Positions 52,796-61,859 of a stretch of DNA of 64,000 nt are shown piece by piece. Origin of the DNA: Polaribacter sp. IC073 (lineage in GTDB: Bacteria; Bacteroidota; Bacteroidia; Flavobacteriales; Flavobacteriaceae); assembly GCF_007997075.1 (NCBI RefSeq), contig NZ_VORS01000001.1:496001-560000 (forward strand), in the 5' to 3' direction. Under the pieces are notes generated by a model. That model saw only the letters and a list, made by a program, of their open reading frames with translations, was not told the origin of the DNA and did no database searches. A program made the translations under genes and the position numbers. Within the stretch, counting starts at the first letter, position 1; each line of letters starts with the position of its first letter.

Positions 52796-53011
52796 CTTCA
52801 CTTTAAACTTATAAAAAACTAATTTTTTTTCTATTTTGGAATAATCACCAAGATAATGTCTAGATTTTATGTTAAACTAGTTTAAGTTCGTTCATATTTA
52901 TTCTTCTACAAACATTTCTTAAAACTATATTTATACAGAAATAAGCGTTTTTTATATAACTACTTTTTTAGCGATTATATTTTCATAAAAAAAAGAACAG
53001 CACAAATTATT
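52796..53011. other. Non-coding gap after the exporter operon
   Basis: AT-rich sequence with stops in all frames. No clear terminator, promoter or conserved peptide is seen. Confidence 0.5.
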
Positions 53012-53147
53012 ACCAATCAACTGTCCATTTTAGACTCCCTGAAAACAGTATGTTTTTTTGTATCCCTGAATTCAGCTAGTCGAAATCGGATGGGTTGTTT
53101 TTTAGGTTATTAGAAAAAAGTTTCTCAAATTTGGAAAAGAGAAAAAG
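53012..53147. repeat. Hairpin repeat, copy 2 (right edge of the peptide island)
   Basis: About 107 bp nearly identical to copy 1 (53039-53147 against 42326-42432), in direct orientation. The right hairpin arm (53071-53097) is identical to that of copy 1; the left arm is eroded (CAACTGTCCATTTTAGACTC in place of CAACCCGTCCACTTTCGACT), so the inverted repeat is broken here. Confidence 0.85.
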
Positions 53148-53507
53148 CTATGAAAAAGAAAAATTTCTCCCATTTGTTGTTTTTTAAATAAGTCTTTTAG
53201 ATGATTTAGAAATATTAAAACCCTCTACAAAGCACATGAAATTAAGTAAATGAAAAAGAGTTCTTATTTATTATAAAAAATAATAAAACCTCCATTTGTG
53301 GTTAAAAGAAATATAAAAATTACTAAATAAATGTATCACTTAAACAAATGCTTATGTAAATAAACAACAACAAACAGAGGAAGTATTACAAAAGTACTGC
53401 TTTTTCTACTAATTTTTTAGAGAATTTTAAATTGGTTTACTCAGGTAAAATCTCAAAATTTTAATTAATAAACCTAAAAATATAATTGGGTTTTAAAATA
53501 CATTATA
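53148..53507. other. Non-coding gap
   Basis: 360 bp, AT-rich. An ATG at 53150 opens a 14-codon frame (MKKKNFSHLLFFK) that then meets many stops. No gene is supported. Confidence 0.5.
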
Positions 53508-53744
53508 ATGAGAAAATTAATTTTAAGTCTAGTATTTGTGCTAGCAACAGGAAGTACCTTTATAAATGCAACAACATCGAATAAAGAAACTTTAACCAAC
53601 GATATGGCCTTATTTGATTGTTAGGAGTCTGCTGATTTGACTGAAAGATTTTCTGATGCTTTGGCAGAAGCCGAAGGACGTACAATGACGTATGAACAAC
53701 GTTTCAATGTTTGGGCAGCAGCATACGATACTTGTATGAATTAA
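53508..53744 (+). pseudogene. Small secreted protein interrupted by an in-frame TAG
   Basis: A 78-codon frame: signal peptide (LILSLVFVLATGSTFINA), then ETLTNDMALFDC, TAG at 53622-53624 (codon 39), then sequence that still looks coding (ESADLTERFSDALAEAEGRT, ending WAAAYDTCMN) before TAA. One Cys lies on each side of the TAG, fitting a single disulfide. A sense codon such as TGG or CAG changed to TAG would explain it. Family not recognised; short secreted proteins of this type are common in Flavobacteria. Confidence 0.6.
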
Positions 53745-53796
53745 AAGAACAGAGAATAAGCTTTAAATTGAGATTTAAAGTATATTATATAATTGA

Positions 53797-53825
53797 TTGA
53801 GGCACTAACAAAGTGCCTCAATTTT
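53797..53825 (+). terminator. Terminator after the interrupted small protein gene
   Basis: Perfect 9-bp stem TTGAGGCAC / GTGCCTCAA with a 7-nt loop and TTTT tail. Confidence 0.8.
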
Positions 53826-53850
53826 AAAAACAAAAAACAAAAAACAAAAA

Positions 53851-54588
53851 ATGAAAATAAAAATTTTAATTATTTGTGCTTACTTTTTATTAAGTATTAA
53901 CTCATACAGCCAAAAACAAATTTATACTGGTGAAATAAACTATGAAGTAAATATGTTAGTAAATGAAAGTAAATTAGATTCAATCGCTAAAAAAATGAAA
54001 GGATCGGAAAATATGAAAAAGATGATAATTTCTAATATGAAAAATCAAAATAGTATTAATTTTAAGTTGAAATTTAATAAGAATGAATCTATTTTCGAAG
54101 AAGAAAAAAGACTTAAAATAAATGAAAGAAAGATTAATTTTACTAGAATAATAATGGGAAATGGTTCTTATTACACAAATAAAAAAACAAAAGAAACTTT
54201 AAACCAAAAAGAAGCTTATGGTCAACTGTTTATTATTGATGTTTCACAAGTAAAATGGGAGTTAACTCAAGAAAGAAAAAAAATAGATAGTTATGTTTGT
54301 TACAAAGCTACCACTTTTAAAGAGGTAGAAAATTCAAAAGGGAAAAATAAAGTAGAGGTTATAGCTTGGTATACAACAGAACTACCATATAATTTTGGAC
54401 CTAATGAATTCAACGGTTTACCCGGTTTAATATTAGAATTACAAGAAGGTAATTTAATAATTAAAGCATCTAAAATAAATTTGATTAATAAGAATGTTGA
54501 GATTAAAAAACCTATTAAAGGTAAAAAAATAACTTTAGAAGAATTTAATATTCTTAGTAAAAAAATGTATGAAAACAGAAGAAACTAA
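53851..54588 (+). CDS. GLPGLI-family exported protein
   Basis: 245 residues with a signal peptide (IICAYFLLSINSYSQ). The family motif NGLPGLILEL lies near residue 190, preceded by VICYKA-like YVCYKATTF and AWYTTELPYNFGP. GLPGLI proteins are exported proteins of unknown function, typical of Bacteroidota and often encoded beside TonB-type outer-membrane proteins, as here. First of two tandem paralogues. Confidence 0.92.
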   Translation: MKIKILIICAYFLLSINSYSQKQIYTGEINYEVNMLVNESKLDSIAKKMKGSENMKKMIISNMKNQNSINFKLKFNKNESIFEEEKRLKINERKINFTRIIMGNGSYYTNKKTKETLNQKEAYGQLFIIDVSQVKWELTQERKKIDSYVCYKATTFKEVENSKGKNKVEVIAWYTTELPYNFGPNEFNGLPGLILELQEGNLIIKASKINLINKNVEIKKPIKGKKITLEEFNILSKKMYENRRN

Positions 54589-54629
54589 TTTTGATATTAA
54601 AAATAATAAATCATCTATAAAAAACAGCT

Positions 54630-55356
54630 ATGAAATTTATTTTTCTATTTATTTTATCATTTTGTTCGCTAACGGTTCTTTCTCAACAATTAAGTGGTAA
54701 AGTAACGTATGTAGTTTCTATGGAGTCTTATACAAAAGAGAAAATAGATTCGATATCCAAAAACTTAAAAACCAAAAATGTTAAAATGGACAAATGGATG
54801 AGAGATATTTTTGAAAACACGCCAGATGTAAAAGCATTTTTAGAATTCAACAATAACGAATCTTTATATTTTGTAGAAGATAAAATGCAGAATGATGGAA
54901 AGGCAACCTATAATGTAAATAGAACTTTTGCTGGTGGAGACAATATATATTACAAAAACACCGAAACTAAAGAATACTTTAATGAAAGTAGCACTTTTGG
55001 AGAATTAATGTTGATAGAAATTGAACCCAAAAAGTGGAAAATAACGCAAGAATCTAAAAAAAATAGGAAATTATGTATGTTATAAAGCCATAGATATAAC
55101 CTCTAAAAACAGAAAAATGAAACCGATAGTTTGGTTTACACCAGAAATACCAGTGAGTTTTGGTCCTTTAAAATACAATGGATTACCTGGCTTGGTTATT
55201 TTGGTAGAAATGTCTAAAAGAACAATTAGTGTATCAGAAATAATATTAAATCCTAAAGATAAAATTAGTATTAATAAACCAACAAAAGGCGAAAAAATAA
55301 CAGCTGGAGAATCTAGAGAAAGAGGAGCTGCTATATGGAAAAACATAGAAAAATAA
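54630..55356 (+). pseudogene. Second GLPGLI-family gene, frameshifted at an A8 run
   Basis: The first frame (54630-55085) has a signal peptide (FLFILSFCSLTVLSQQ) and reads to QESKKNRKLCML-stop. After the A8 run at 55056-55063 the +2 frame continues as KIGNYVCYKAIDITSKNRK and on through NGLPGLVILVE to 55356, matching the intact paralogue upstream. Removing one A restores a protein of about 240 residues. It may be a pseudogene, a phase-variable gene, a slippage-decoded gene or a sequencing error. Confidence 0.8.
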
Positions 55357-55367
55357 TAACTATATTT

Positions 55368-58040
55368 ATGAAAAAGAAACTCCTAATTATTTTAGTATTT
55401 GCAATTTCAAGTTTTAGTTATTCCCAAAAAGTAACCTTAACAGGTTTTGTAAAAGATAGTTTACAAAACCCAATGCCCTATGCAAATGTAATTGCAAAAC
55501 CCAAAGATGTCTCTAAAAATTTGCAATTTGCCATTACAGACAACGAGGGTTTTTATCGTTTGCAATTGGCAAAAGGAGACACGATTAACATAAGTATTTC
55601 TTATTTGGGGTACAAACCCATAGATTATCAATTTATTACGCTTAAAAACACCAAAAAAGATTTTGTATTGCAACAATCTTCAGAAAGTTTAGATGAAATT
55701 GTAATAGAAATGCCTGTAACGGTTAGAGGCGATACCACTACTTATAAAACCGATAAATTTATTGATGGTTCTGAGCGAAAATTAAAAAATGTGTTAAAAA
55801 AATTACCAGGTGTTGAGGTAGATAAAAATGGTAGAGTTACTGTACAAGGTAAAAAAGTAACCCAAATGCTGGTAGATGGTAAAAAGTTTTTTGGTGGAAA
55901 TTCGAAACTTGCCGTAGAAAACATTCCTGCAGATGCCGTTGGGAATGTAGAAGTAATAGACAATTACAACGAAGTTTCATTTTTAAAGGGATTAACAGAT
56001 TCTGATGAAATGGCAATGAACATCAAATTAAAAGAAGATAAAAAACGCTTTGTTTTTGGTGATGTTGAAGTAGGGAAAGGTAACGAAGATTTTTACAAAA
56101 CGAGTACAAATTTATTCTATTATGCACCTAAAATAAACGTGAATTTTATTGGGAATATTAATAATCTTGGCGAAAAGACATTTACATTTCGAGATTACAT
56201 GAGTTTCTCTGGTGGTGTTAATGCCATTTTTAGTGGTAATTTTGATTGGAAAGGTGGTGCTTTTTCACAATTTATGGAAAGCAATGATGTTTTGGTAAGT
56301 AAACAAAAATTTGGAGCATTAAACATTTCTAAAACAGCGACTTCTAAATTAGATATTGCTGGTTTTGCTATCTTTTCAAATACAAATACGAGTAGTTTTG
56401 TAGAAGATTTTAATGAGTATAATACGTTTACAGAAGAAAGAACCAATAAAACCAATGCAGATAACTTGTTAGGTATTGGTAATTTGAATATAGAATATAC
56501 ACCAAATTCTCAAGAAAAATGGTATGTAAGAACACAAGTAAAAAGAACGAATAATGCAAATGTCAATCGTTTAACTTCTTTGGTAAATGCTACTTCTAAT
56601 ACAATTACTACAGATAGAAATTTAACAGCAACATACATCAACCAAAATATAGAATGGCATAAAAGACAAAATGATAAGCATACGTTTTCTTCAATTGTAA
56701 ATTATATTTATGATAAAAACAACAACAACTCTTTTTGGGAAACGAAAAACCCAATTTTACAAGGTTTAATTCCTGCGGATAATAATCAGAATTTATTAAG
56801 AATTTTACAAGAAAAAAACACCAAAGAACAAAATATAGATGCTGTTTTTAAGTATTTTTGGGAGTTAAATAATAGCAACCATATTTATACTACAGCTGGT
56901 AATAAGTTTTTAAATGAAGATTTTTTTACAAACGATTTTCAGCAATTAGACAATGGCAATAACAACAATTTTTCTTCAGGTGGTTTTGGCAACGATGTAA
57001 ATTTTAAATTGAATGATTTGTTTGCAGGAATTCATTACAAGTTTAGAACGGGTATTTTCACTTTTAAACAAGGCGCTTTTTTACACAATTACAATTGGAA
57101 AGTAAACCAACAAATCCAAACCACGAAAAACAAATGGGTGGTTTTACCAGATTTTTCAGCAAAAATTGAGTCTAATAAATCTAAGAAAATTACTATAAAT
57201 TACAATTTAAAAACTTCTTTTTCTGATGCTAGTAGATTTGCAAACAGGTTTTATTTACAGTCTTACAACTCTGTTTTTAAAGGAAATGAAGATTTAGAAA
57301 ATAGCTTATACCACAATGCAAGAATTTATTATAGCAGATTTAGTTTATACAGAGGTTTAATGCTATTTGTGAACTTAAATTACAACAAACAAATACAAGG
57401 TGTTAGAAATACAGTTGCTTTTGATGTTAATAATACAGATGCATCTCAAAGAATTAATCAATTTTTAACAGCGAAATTATTTAGCAATCCGTCGGAAGAT
57501 TTAAGAGGAACTGTGCATTTAGAAAAAAGTATAAAAAGCATAAAATATAAATTTGATGTTGGTTTTAATAACGCTAGTTACATACAAGAAATAGATAGTA
57601 ACATTCAAACCAATAAAAATAATAGTTATAATTATGAAGTTGGTTTCGAAACGATGTTCGATAATTTTCCAACAATAGAACTTGGAGTAAGTAGAGATAT
57701 TGGACGTTTTATTTCTAGTAACAATACTTCTAAATTTATAACAACAGAACCTTTTGTAACTGTAGATTATGATTTTTTAGAGGGCTTTATTTTCAATTTT
57801 GATTACAAAAAGAGTATTTACGAAAATAAAGATTTAGGTCAGAAAAACACTTATGAAATAGCAAATGCAACCTTGTCTTATAAAAAAGAAGATAGTGCTT
57901 GGTCTTATAAAATTACTGCACAAAATATGTTCAATGCACAATTTAAACAAAGCAATCGCTTTTCAGATTATCTAGTTTCAGACAGTAGAACATTTATTTT
58001 ACCTAGAATATTTATGTTTTCTATTGGGTATAATTTGTAG
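55368..58040 (+). CDS. TonB-dependent-receptor-like outer-membrane beta-barrel protein
   Basis: About 890 residues from ATG 55368 with signal peptide (LLIILVFAISSFSYSQ). It opens with a carboxypeptidase-like regulatory domain (about 20-105, GFVKDSLQNPMPYANVI), then a plug-like domain (NVLKKLPGVEVDKNGRVTVQGKKV-type pattern) and a long barrel ending in an aromatic residue region (FMFSIGYNL). This is the group commonly encoded after GLPGLI genes. Cargo unknown. It could import a peptide or metal complex; nothing in the sequence decides. Confidence 0.85.
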   Translation: MKKKLLIILVFAISSFSYSQKVTLTGFVKDSLQNPMPYANVIAKPKDVSKNLQFAITDNEGFYRLQLAKGDTINISISYLGYKPIDYQFITLKNTKKDFVLQQSSESLDEIVIEMPVTVRGDTTTYKTDKFIDGSERKLKNVLKKLPGVEVDKNGRVTVQGKKVTQMLVDGKKFFGGNSKLAVENIPADAVGNVEVIDNYNEVSFLKGLTDSDEMAMNIKLKEDKKRFVFGDVEVGKGNEDFYKTSTNLFYYAPKINVNFIGNINNLGEKTFTFRDYMSFSGGVNAIFSGNFDWKGGAFSQFMESNDVLVSKQKFGALNISKTATSKLDIAGFAIFSNTNTSSFVEDFNEYNTFTEERTNKTNADNLLGIGNLNIEYTPNSQEKWYVRTQVKRTNNANVNRLTSLVNATSNTITTDRNLTATYINQNIEWHKRQNDKHTFSSIVNYIYDKNNNNSFWETKNPILQGLIPADNNQNLLRILQEKNTKEQNIDAVFKYFWELNNSNHIYTTAGNKFLNEDFFTNDFQQLDNGNNNNFSSGGFGNDVNFKLNDLFAGIHYKFRTGIFTFKQGAFLHNYNWKVNQQIQTTKNKWVVLPDFSAKIESNKSKKITINYNLKTSFSDASRFANRFYLQSYNSVFKGNEDLENSLYHNARIYYSRFSLYRGLMLFVNLNYNKQIQGVRNTVAFDVNNTDASQRINQFLTAKLFSNPSEDLRGTVHLEKSIKSIKYKFDVGFNNASYIQEIDSNIQTNKNNSYNYEVGFETMFDNFPTIELGVSRDIGRFISSNNTSKFITTEPFVTVDYDFLEGFIFNFDYKKSIYENKDLGQKNTYEIANATLSYKKEDSAWSYKITAQNMFNAQFKQSNRFSDYLVSDSRTFILPRIFMFSIGYNL

Positions 58041-58154
58041 TTTCAGTCTTCAGTTTTTAGTTATTAGTAAACCAAAAACTACAGTTAATTAATAAAAATT
58101 ATAATTTCCATAAAGATTTGAGCTCTTTCTCTTTGGTAAGGTTGGGATGGGCTT

Positions 58155-58790
58155 TTACTTCCTTCCAAAATCTGCAGGTATTTCTCCCCAAGCTTTGGTT
58201 TCCCATTTTAAAATGGGGTTTTTAAAAGTATTTTCTTTCAGCCAATTTTCTGCTCTTTTTATGAGCTCTAATAGCTCTTTATTAGAAGCATCGAAATGCA
58301 TATTGGTTTTACACCTTTTTTGTTTTATCCAGCTCATGGCAATTCTAGAATCCGAATAAATAGGAATGTTTTCTTTGTTTTTACTTTTTAAAAGAGCAAT
58401 ACCATGTACCAAAGCTAAAAATTCACCAATATTATTCGTACCTTTTTTATAAGGGCCTTTTCTAAAAATTTCTTGCTTGTTGTGCGTTAGCACACCTCTG
58501 TATTCCATTTTCCCAGGATTACCAGCACAGGCAGCATCTACAGAGATACTTTCTAAATTTGGTTGGCCACATTTTGCTTTTTCAGAAGAAGACAACGTTG
58601 GTTTTTTAGTATTCTTACCTACATAATCTTCATATTTTTTAGTAGCTGCAGTTTCAGCTTCACTTAAATCTGCAAAAGATTTGTATTGTGCACCTTCAAA
58701 ACCATCAATTTGTTTCTTACAGACTTTCCAAGAAGTAAAAACTCCTTTTTTTCGTCCATTCCAGACTACATAAAACTTTTTTTTACTCAT
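58155..58790 (-). CDS. rnhA: Ribonuclease H with N-terminal viroplasmin (hybrid-binding) domain
   Basis: 211 residues. Residues 1-45 are the viroplasmin/hybrid-binding domain (KKFYVVWNGRKKGVFTSW, GAQYKSF). The C-terminal RNase HI fold begins ISVDAACAGNPG with catalytic Asp; Glu in NIGEFLALVHG, Asp in IYSDSRIAM and Asp in HFDASN are in family order. It removes RNA from RNA-DNA hybrids. It overlaps purN by 8 bp, so the two are co-transcribed. Confidence 0.92.
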   Translation of the reverse strand: MSKKKFYVVWNGRKKGVFTSWKVCKKQIDGFEGAQYKSFADLSEAETAATKKYEDYVGKNTKKPTLSSSEKAKCGQPNLESISVDAACAGNPGKMEYRGVLTHNKQEIFRKGPYKKGTNNIGEFLALVHGIALLKSKNKENIPIYSDSRIAMSWIKQKRCKTNMHFDASNKELLELIKRAENWLKENTFKNPILKWETKAWGEIPADFGRK

Positions 58791-59355
58791 TTGTACTTAA
58801 AATTACTTCTTCTATTACCTTCGGAAAGTAGCGTTGTTCTAATAAATGAATCTTTTCTGCGATCGTTTCTGGGGTATCTTGTTCATTTAATTGCGTTTTT
58901 GCTTGAAAAATAATGGCTCCTTCGTCATAATTTTCATTTACGTAGTGAATTGTAATGCCAGTTTCGCTTTCATTATTTTCTTTTACGGCAATATGAACGT
59001 GCATTCCGTACATTCCTTTTCCGCCATATTTTGGCAATAATGCAGGGTGAATATTAATGATTTTATTCGGAAAAGCAGCAACAATTTTCTGCGGAATTCG
59101 CCATAAAAAACCAGCTAAAATTACATAATCTGCTTCATTTTTTAAGAGGTTTAAAATTTTATTTGTAGCAGAAAAATCATCTTTATTAAAGTGTAAGCAG
59201 TTTATTTCTAGCCTCTTACATCTGTCAAATACTTTGGCATGTTCATTGTTACATAATACGTTAGTAACGGTAGCGGTCTTAGTGTGATTAAAAAACTTAA
59301 TAATATTCTCTGCGTTCGATCCAGAACCAGATGCAAAAATAACAATACGCTTCAT
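58783..59355 (-). CDS. purN: Phosphoribosylglycinamide formyltransferase PurN
   Basis: 190 residues. Substrate-binding start FASGSGSNAENII and the active-site segment INIHPALLPKYGGKGMYG with His and Asn in family positions, later HYVNENYDEGAII with catalytic Asp. It formylates GAR in purine synthesis using 10-formyl-tetrahydrofolate. Divergent from acpP, a pairing usual in this phylum. Confidence 0.95.
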   Translation of the reverse strand: MKRIVIFASGSGSNAENIIKFFNHTKTATVTNVLCNNEHAKVFDRCKRLEINCLHFNKDDFSATNKILNLLKNEADYVILAGFLWRIPQKIVAAFPNKIINIHPALLPKYGGKGMYGMHVHIAVKENNESETGITIHYVNENYDEGAIIFQAKTQLNEQDTPETIAEKIHLLEQRYFPKVIEEVILSTNE

Positions 59356-59487
59356 ATCTATCTTTCTAAGCTACAAAAAAAGGAATAATTATTAACAAAG
59401 TGATTCTTTTAGGTAAAGATTAAATTATTTTCTTTACTTTTAATGATCATTTTACGGACAAAAATTAGTTATAATTAATAAGAATTG

Positions 59488-59495
59488 TATTTTTG
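59488..59495 (+). promoter_or_regulatory. -7 box of the acpP-fabF-rnc operon
   Basis: TATTTTTG is an exact TAnnTTTG match 29 bp before the acpP ATG. A TTAG about 20 bp upstream is a near match to the -33 TTG. Confidence 0.7.
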
Positions 59496-59524
59496 CCCAG
59501 ATTTAAAATTTAAAATAAAAAATT

Positions 59525-59761
59525 ATGTCAGACATTGCATCAAGAGTAAAAGCGATTATCGTAGACAAATTAGGCGTTGACGATAACGAAGTAACAACAG
59601 AAGCTAGCTTCACAAATGATTTAGGAGCAGATTCTTTAGATACTGTTGAGTTAATCATGGAATTCGAAAAAGAATTTGATATCCAAATTCCAGATGATCA
59701 AGCAGAAAATATTGGAACTGTAGGTCAAGCAGTAAGTTATATAGAAGAAGCTAAAAAGTAA
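59525..59761 (+). CDS. acpP: Acyl carrier protein
   Basis: 78 residues, acidic. The phosphopantetheine site is [12 protein letters not shown] with Ser as attachment residue. It carries growing chains in fatty acid synthesis. It precedes fabF by 12 bp, the usual order. Confidence 0.98.
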   Translation: MSDIASRVKAIIVDKLGVDDNEVTTEASFTNDLGADSLDTVELIMEFEKEFDIQIPDDQAENIGTVGQAVSYIEEAKK

Positions 59762-59773
59762 TATTTATATTAT

Positions 59774-61027
59774 ATGCAATTAAAACGAGTTGTAGTCACT
59801 GGACTTGGAGCATTAACGCCCATAGGAAATAATATTGAAGAATATTGGAACGCTTTAGTTAACGGAGTTAGCGGAGCTGCGCCTATAACGCATTTTGATG
59901 CCTCCAAGTTCAAAACTCGTTTCGCATGTGAGTTGAAGAACTTTAACGCTACCGATTTTATAAATCGTAAGGATGCCCGTAAAATGGATCGATTTACGCA
60001 ATATGCAATGGTTGCTTCAGATGAAGCAATTGCAGATTCTAAATTAGATTTAGACACGATAAATAAGTTGCGTGTTGGTGTTATTTGGGGAGCCGGAATT
60101 GGTGGTTTAGAAACTTTTCAAAATGAGGTTTTAGACTACGCTGCTGGTGATGGAAGTCCGAGGTTTAACCCTTTCTTCATTCCAAAAATGATTGCAGATA
60201 TTGCACCAGGTCATATTTCTATTAAAAACGGATTTATGGGGCCAAATTATACAACGGTTTCTGCTTGTGCATCCTCAGCAAATGCTATGATAGATGCACT
60301 TAACTATATTCGTTTAGGATATTGTGACGTTATTGTTACAGGAGGTTCTGAGGCTGCAATTACAATTGCGGGTGTTGGAGGTTTTAGTTCTATGCAAGCA
60401 TTATCATCTAGAAACGATACACCAGAAACTGCTTCGAGACCATTTGATGCAACTAGGGAAGGTTTTGTTTTAGGAGAAGGCGCAGGAGCACTCGTTTTAG
60501 AAGAGTACGAATACGCCAAAGCAAGAGGTGCAAAAATCTATGCAGAGGTAATTGGAGGAGGAATGTCTTCTGATGCGTATCACATTACTGCACCACATCC
60601 AGAAGGAATTGGTGTAATTGCTGTGATGAAAAACTGTTTAGAAAATTCTGGTATTAAACCAGAAGATGTAGATCATATTAATACACATGGTACTTCTACT
60701 CCGCTTGGAGACGTTGCAGAATTGAAAGCAATTTCAGCTGTTTTTGGAGATCATGCTAAGAATATTAACATCAATTCTACAAAATCTATGACTGGCCACT
60801 TATTAGGTGCTGCTGGTGCTATAGAGTCTATTGCTTCTATTTTAGCAATGGAACACGGTATTGTACCGCCTACAATTAACCATCAACATATTGATGAGAA
60901 AATTAACCCAGAGTTAAATTTAACCCTAAATAAGCCTCAAAAGAGAGATATTAAGGTTGCAATGAGTAATACTTTTGGTTTTGGAGGGCATAATGCATGT
61001 GTAGCTTTTAAGAAATTAGATGAGTAG
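59774..61027 (+). CDS. fabF: 3-oxoacyl-ACP synthase II (FabF)
   Basis: 417 residues. Condensing-enzyme triad: Cys in TVSACASSANAM, His in NTHGTSTPLGD, His in SMTGHLLGAAGA. It elongates acyl-ACP with malonyl-ACP. Second gene of the acpP-fabF-rnc operon, 3 bp before rnc. Confidence 0.97.
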   Translation: MQLKRVVVTGLGALTPIGNNIEEYWNALVNGVSGAAPITHFDASKFKTRFACELKNFNATDFINRKDARKMDRFTQYAMVASDEAIADSKLDLDTINKLRVGVIWGAGIGGLETFQNEVLDYAAGDGSPRFNPFFIPKMIADIAPGHISIKNGFMGPNYTTVSACASSANAMIDALNYIRLGYCDVIVTGGSEAAITIAGVGGFSSMQALSSRNDTPETASRPFDATREGFVLGEGAGALVLEEYEYAKARGAKIYAEVIGGGMSSDAYHITAPHPEGIGVIAVMKNCLENSGIKPEDVDHINTHGTSTPLGDVAELKAISAVFGDHAKNININSTKSMTGHLLGAAGAIESIASILAMEHGIVPPTINHQHIDEKINPELNLTLNKPQKRDIKVAMSNTFGFGGHNACVAFKKLDE

Positions 61028-61030
61028 TAT

Positions 61031-61768
61031 ATGAATTTTATTCGTAAAATAGTTCAGTCTCATTCTAAAGAGGATGCAGAATTTCATAACGAATTAAAAA
61101 AATTACTTAATTTTTCTCCAAGAAAAATAAATAAATATAAAAAGGCGTTTACTCACAGATCTATTCAAATGTTAGATCGAAAGGGAATTCCTATTAATTA
61201 CGAACGTTTAGAGTTTTTAGGAGATTCTATTTTAGGTTCTGTAATTGCTGCATATTTATATAAAAAAGTTCCTACAGGTACAGAAGGGTATTTAACGCAA
61301 ATGCGCTCTAAAATTGTAAGTAGAGAACATTTAAATGAATTAGGAAAAGACTTAGACCTAATTCGGTTTGTAAAAAGTAACATAGACCAAGGCAGTGTTG
61401 GCGACAATATTCATGGTAATATTTTTGAGGCTTTAGTAGGTGCTATTTATTTAGACAAAGGATATAATTTTTGTCAGAAATTTATTTACAAGAATGTAAT
61501 TGTACCTTACGTAGATATAGAAAAACTAGAAGGTAAAATTACAAGTTACAAAGGCTTAATTATAGAGTGGTGCCAAAAACAAAAGAAAAAATATACTTTT
61601 GATACGTATGAAGATTCTGGCAATGACCCTATAAAGCATTTTAGTGTTAAGATAAGTATCGATGGCGAGCAAATAGCCAAAGGAAGAGCTACTTCTAAGA
61701 AAAAAGCAGAAGAACAAGCTTCAAAAAGAGTGTATTTCGCTTTCCAAAATCAAATTTCTTTAGATTAA
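61031..61768 (+). CDS. rnc: Ribonuclease III
   Basis: 245 residues. RNase III signature ERLEFLGDSILG, a second acidic cluster IFEALVGAIYLDKG, and a C-terminal double-stranded RNA-binding domain (SYKGLIIEWCQKQ to GRATSKKKAEEQAS). It processes rRNA and cuts structured RNA. Start ATG 61031, 3 bp after fabF stop. Confidence 0.96.
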   Translation: MNFIRKIVQSHSKEDAEFHNELKKLLNFSPRKINKYKKAFTHRSIQMLDRKGIPINYERLEFLGDSILGSVIAAYLYKKVPTGTEGYLTQMRSKIVSREHLNELGKDLDLIRFVKSNIDQGSVGDNIHGNIFEALVGAIYLDKGYNFCQKFIYKNVIVPYVDIEKLEGKITSYKGLIIEWCQKQKKKYTFDTYEDSGNDPIKHFSVKISIDGEQIAKGRATSKKKAEEQASKRVYFAFQNQISLD

Positions 61769-61859
61769 AGCGATAACGTTTTCGTTAAAATAACTTAGAA
61801 TACTCGTAAACTATTAGTAATTTAGCAAGATTAAAAAACTAAGAGTAAATTTACAACGT

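Noticed and set aside
42304-53147. Composite transposon or integrative element
   Set aside because: No transposase, integrase or tRNA site lies in or near the island; only the repeat pair is seen.
53150-53191. Lanthipeptide-like leader MKKKNFSHL after repeat copy 2
   Set aside because: The frame ends after 13 residues and all continuations are full of stops.
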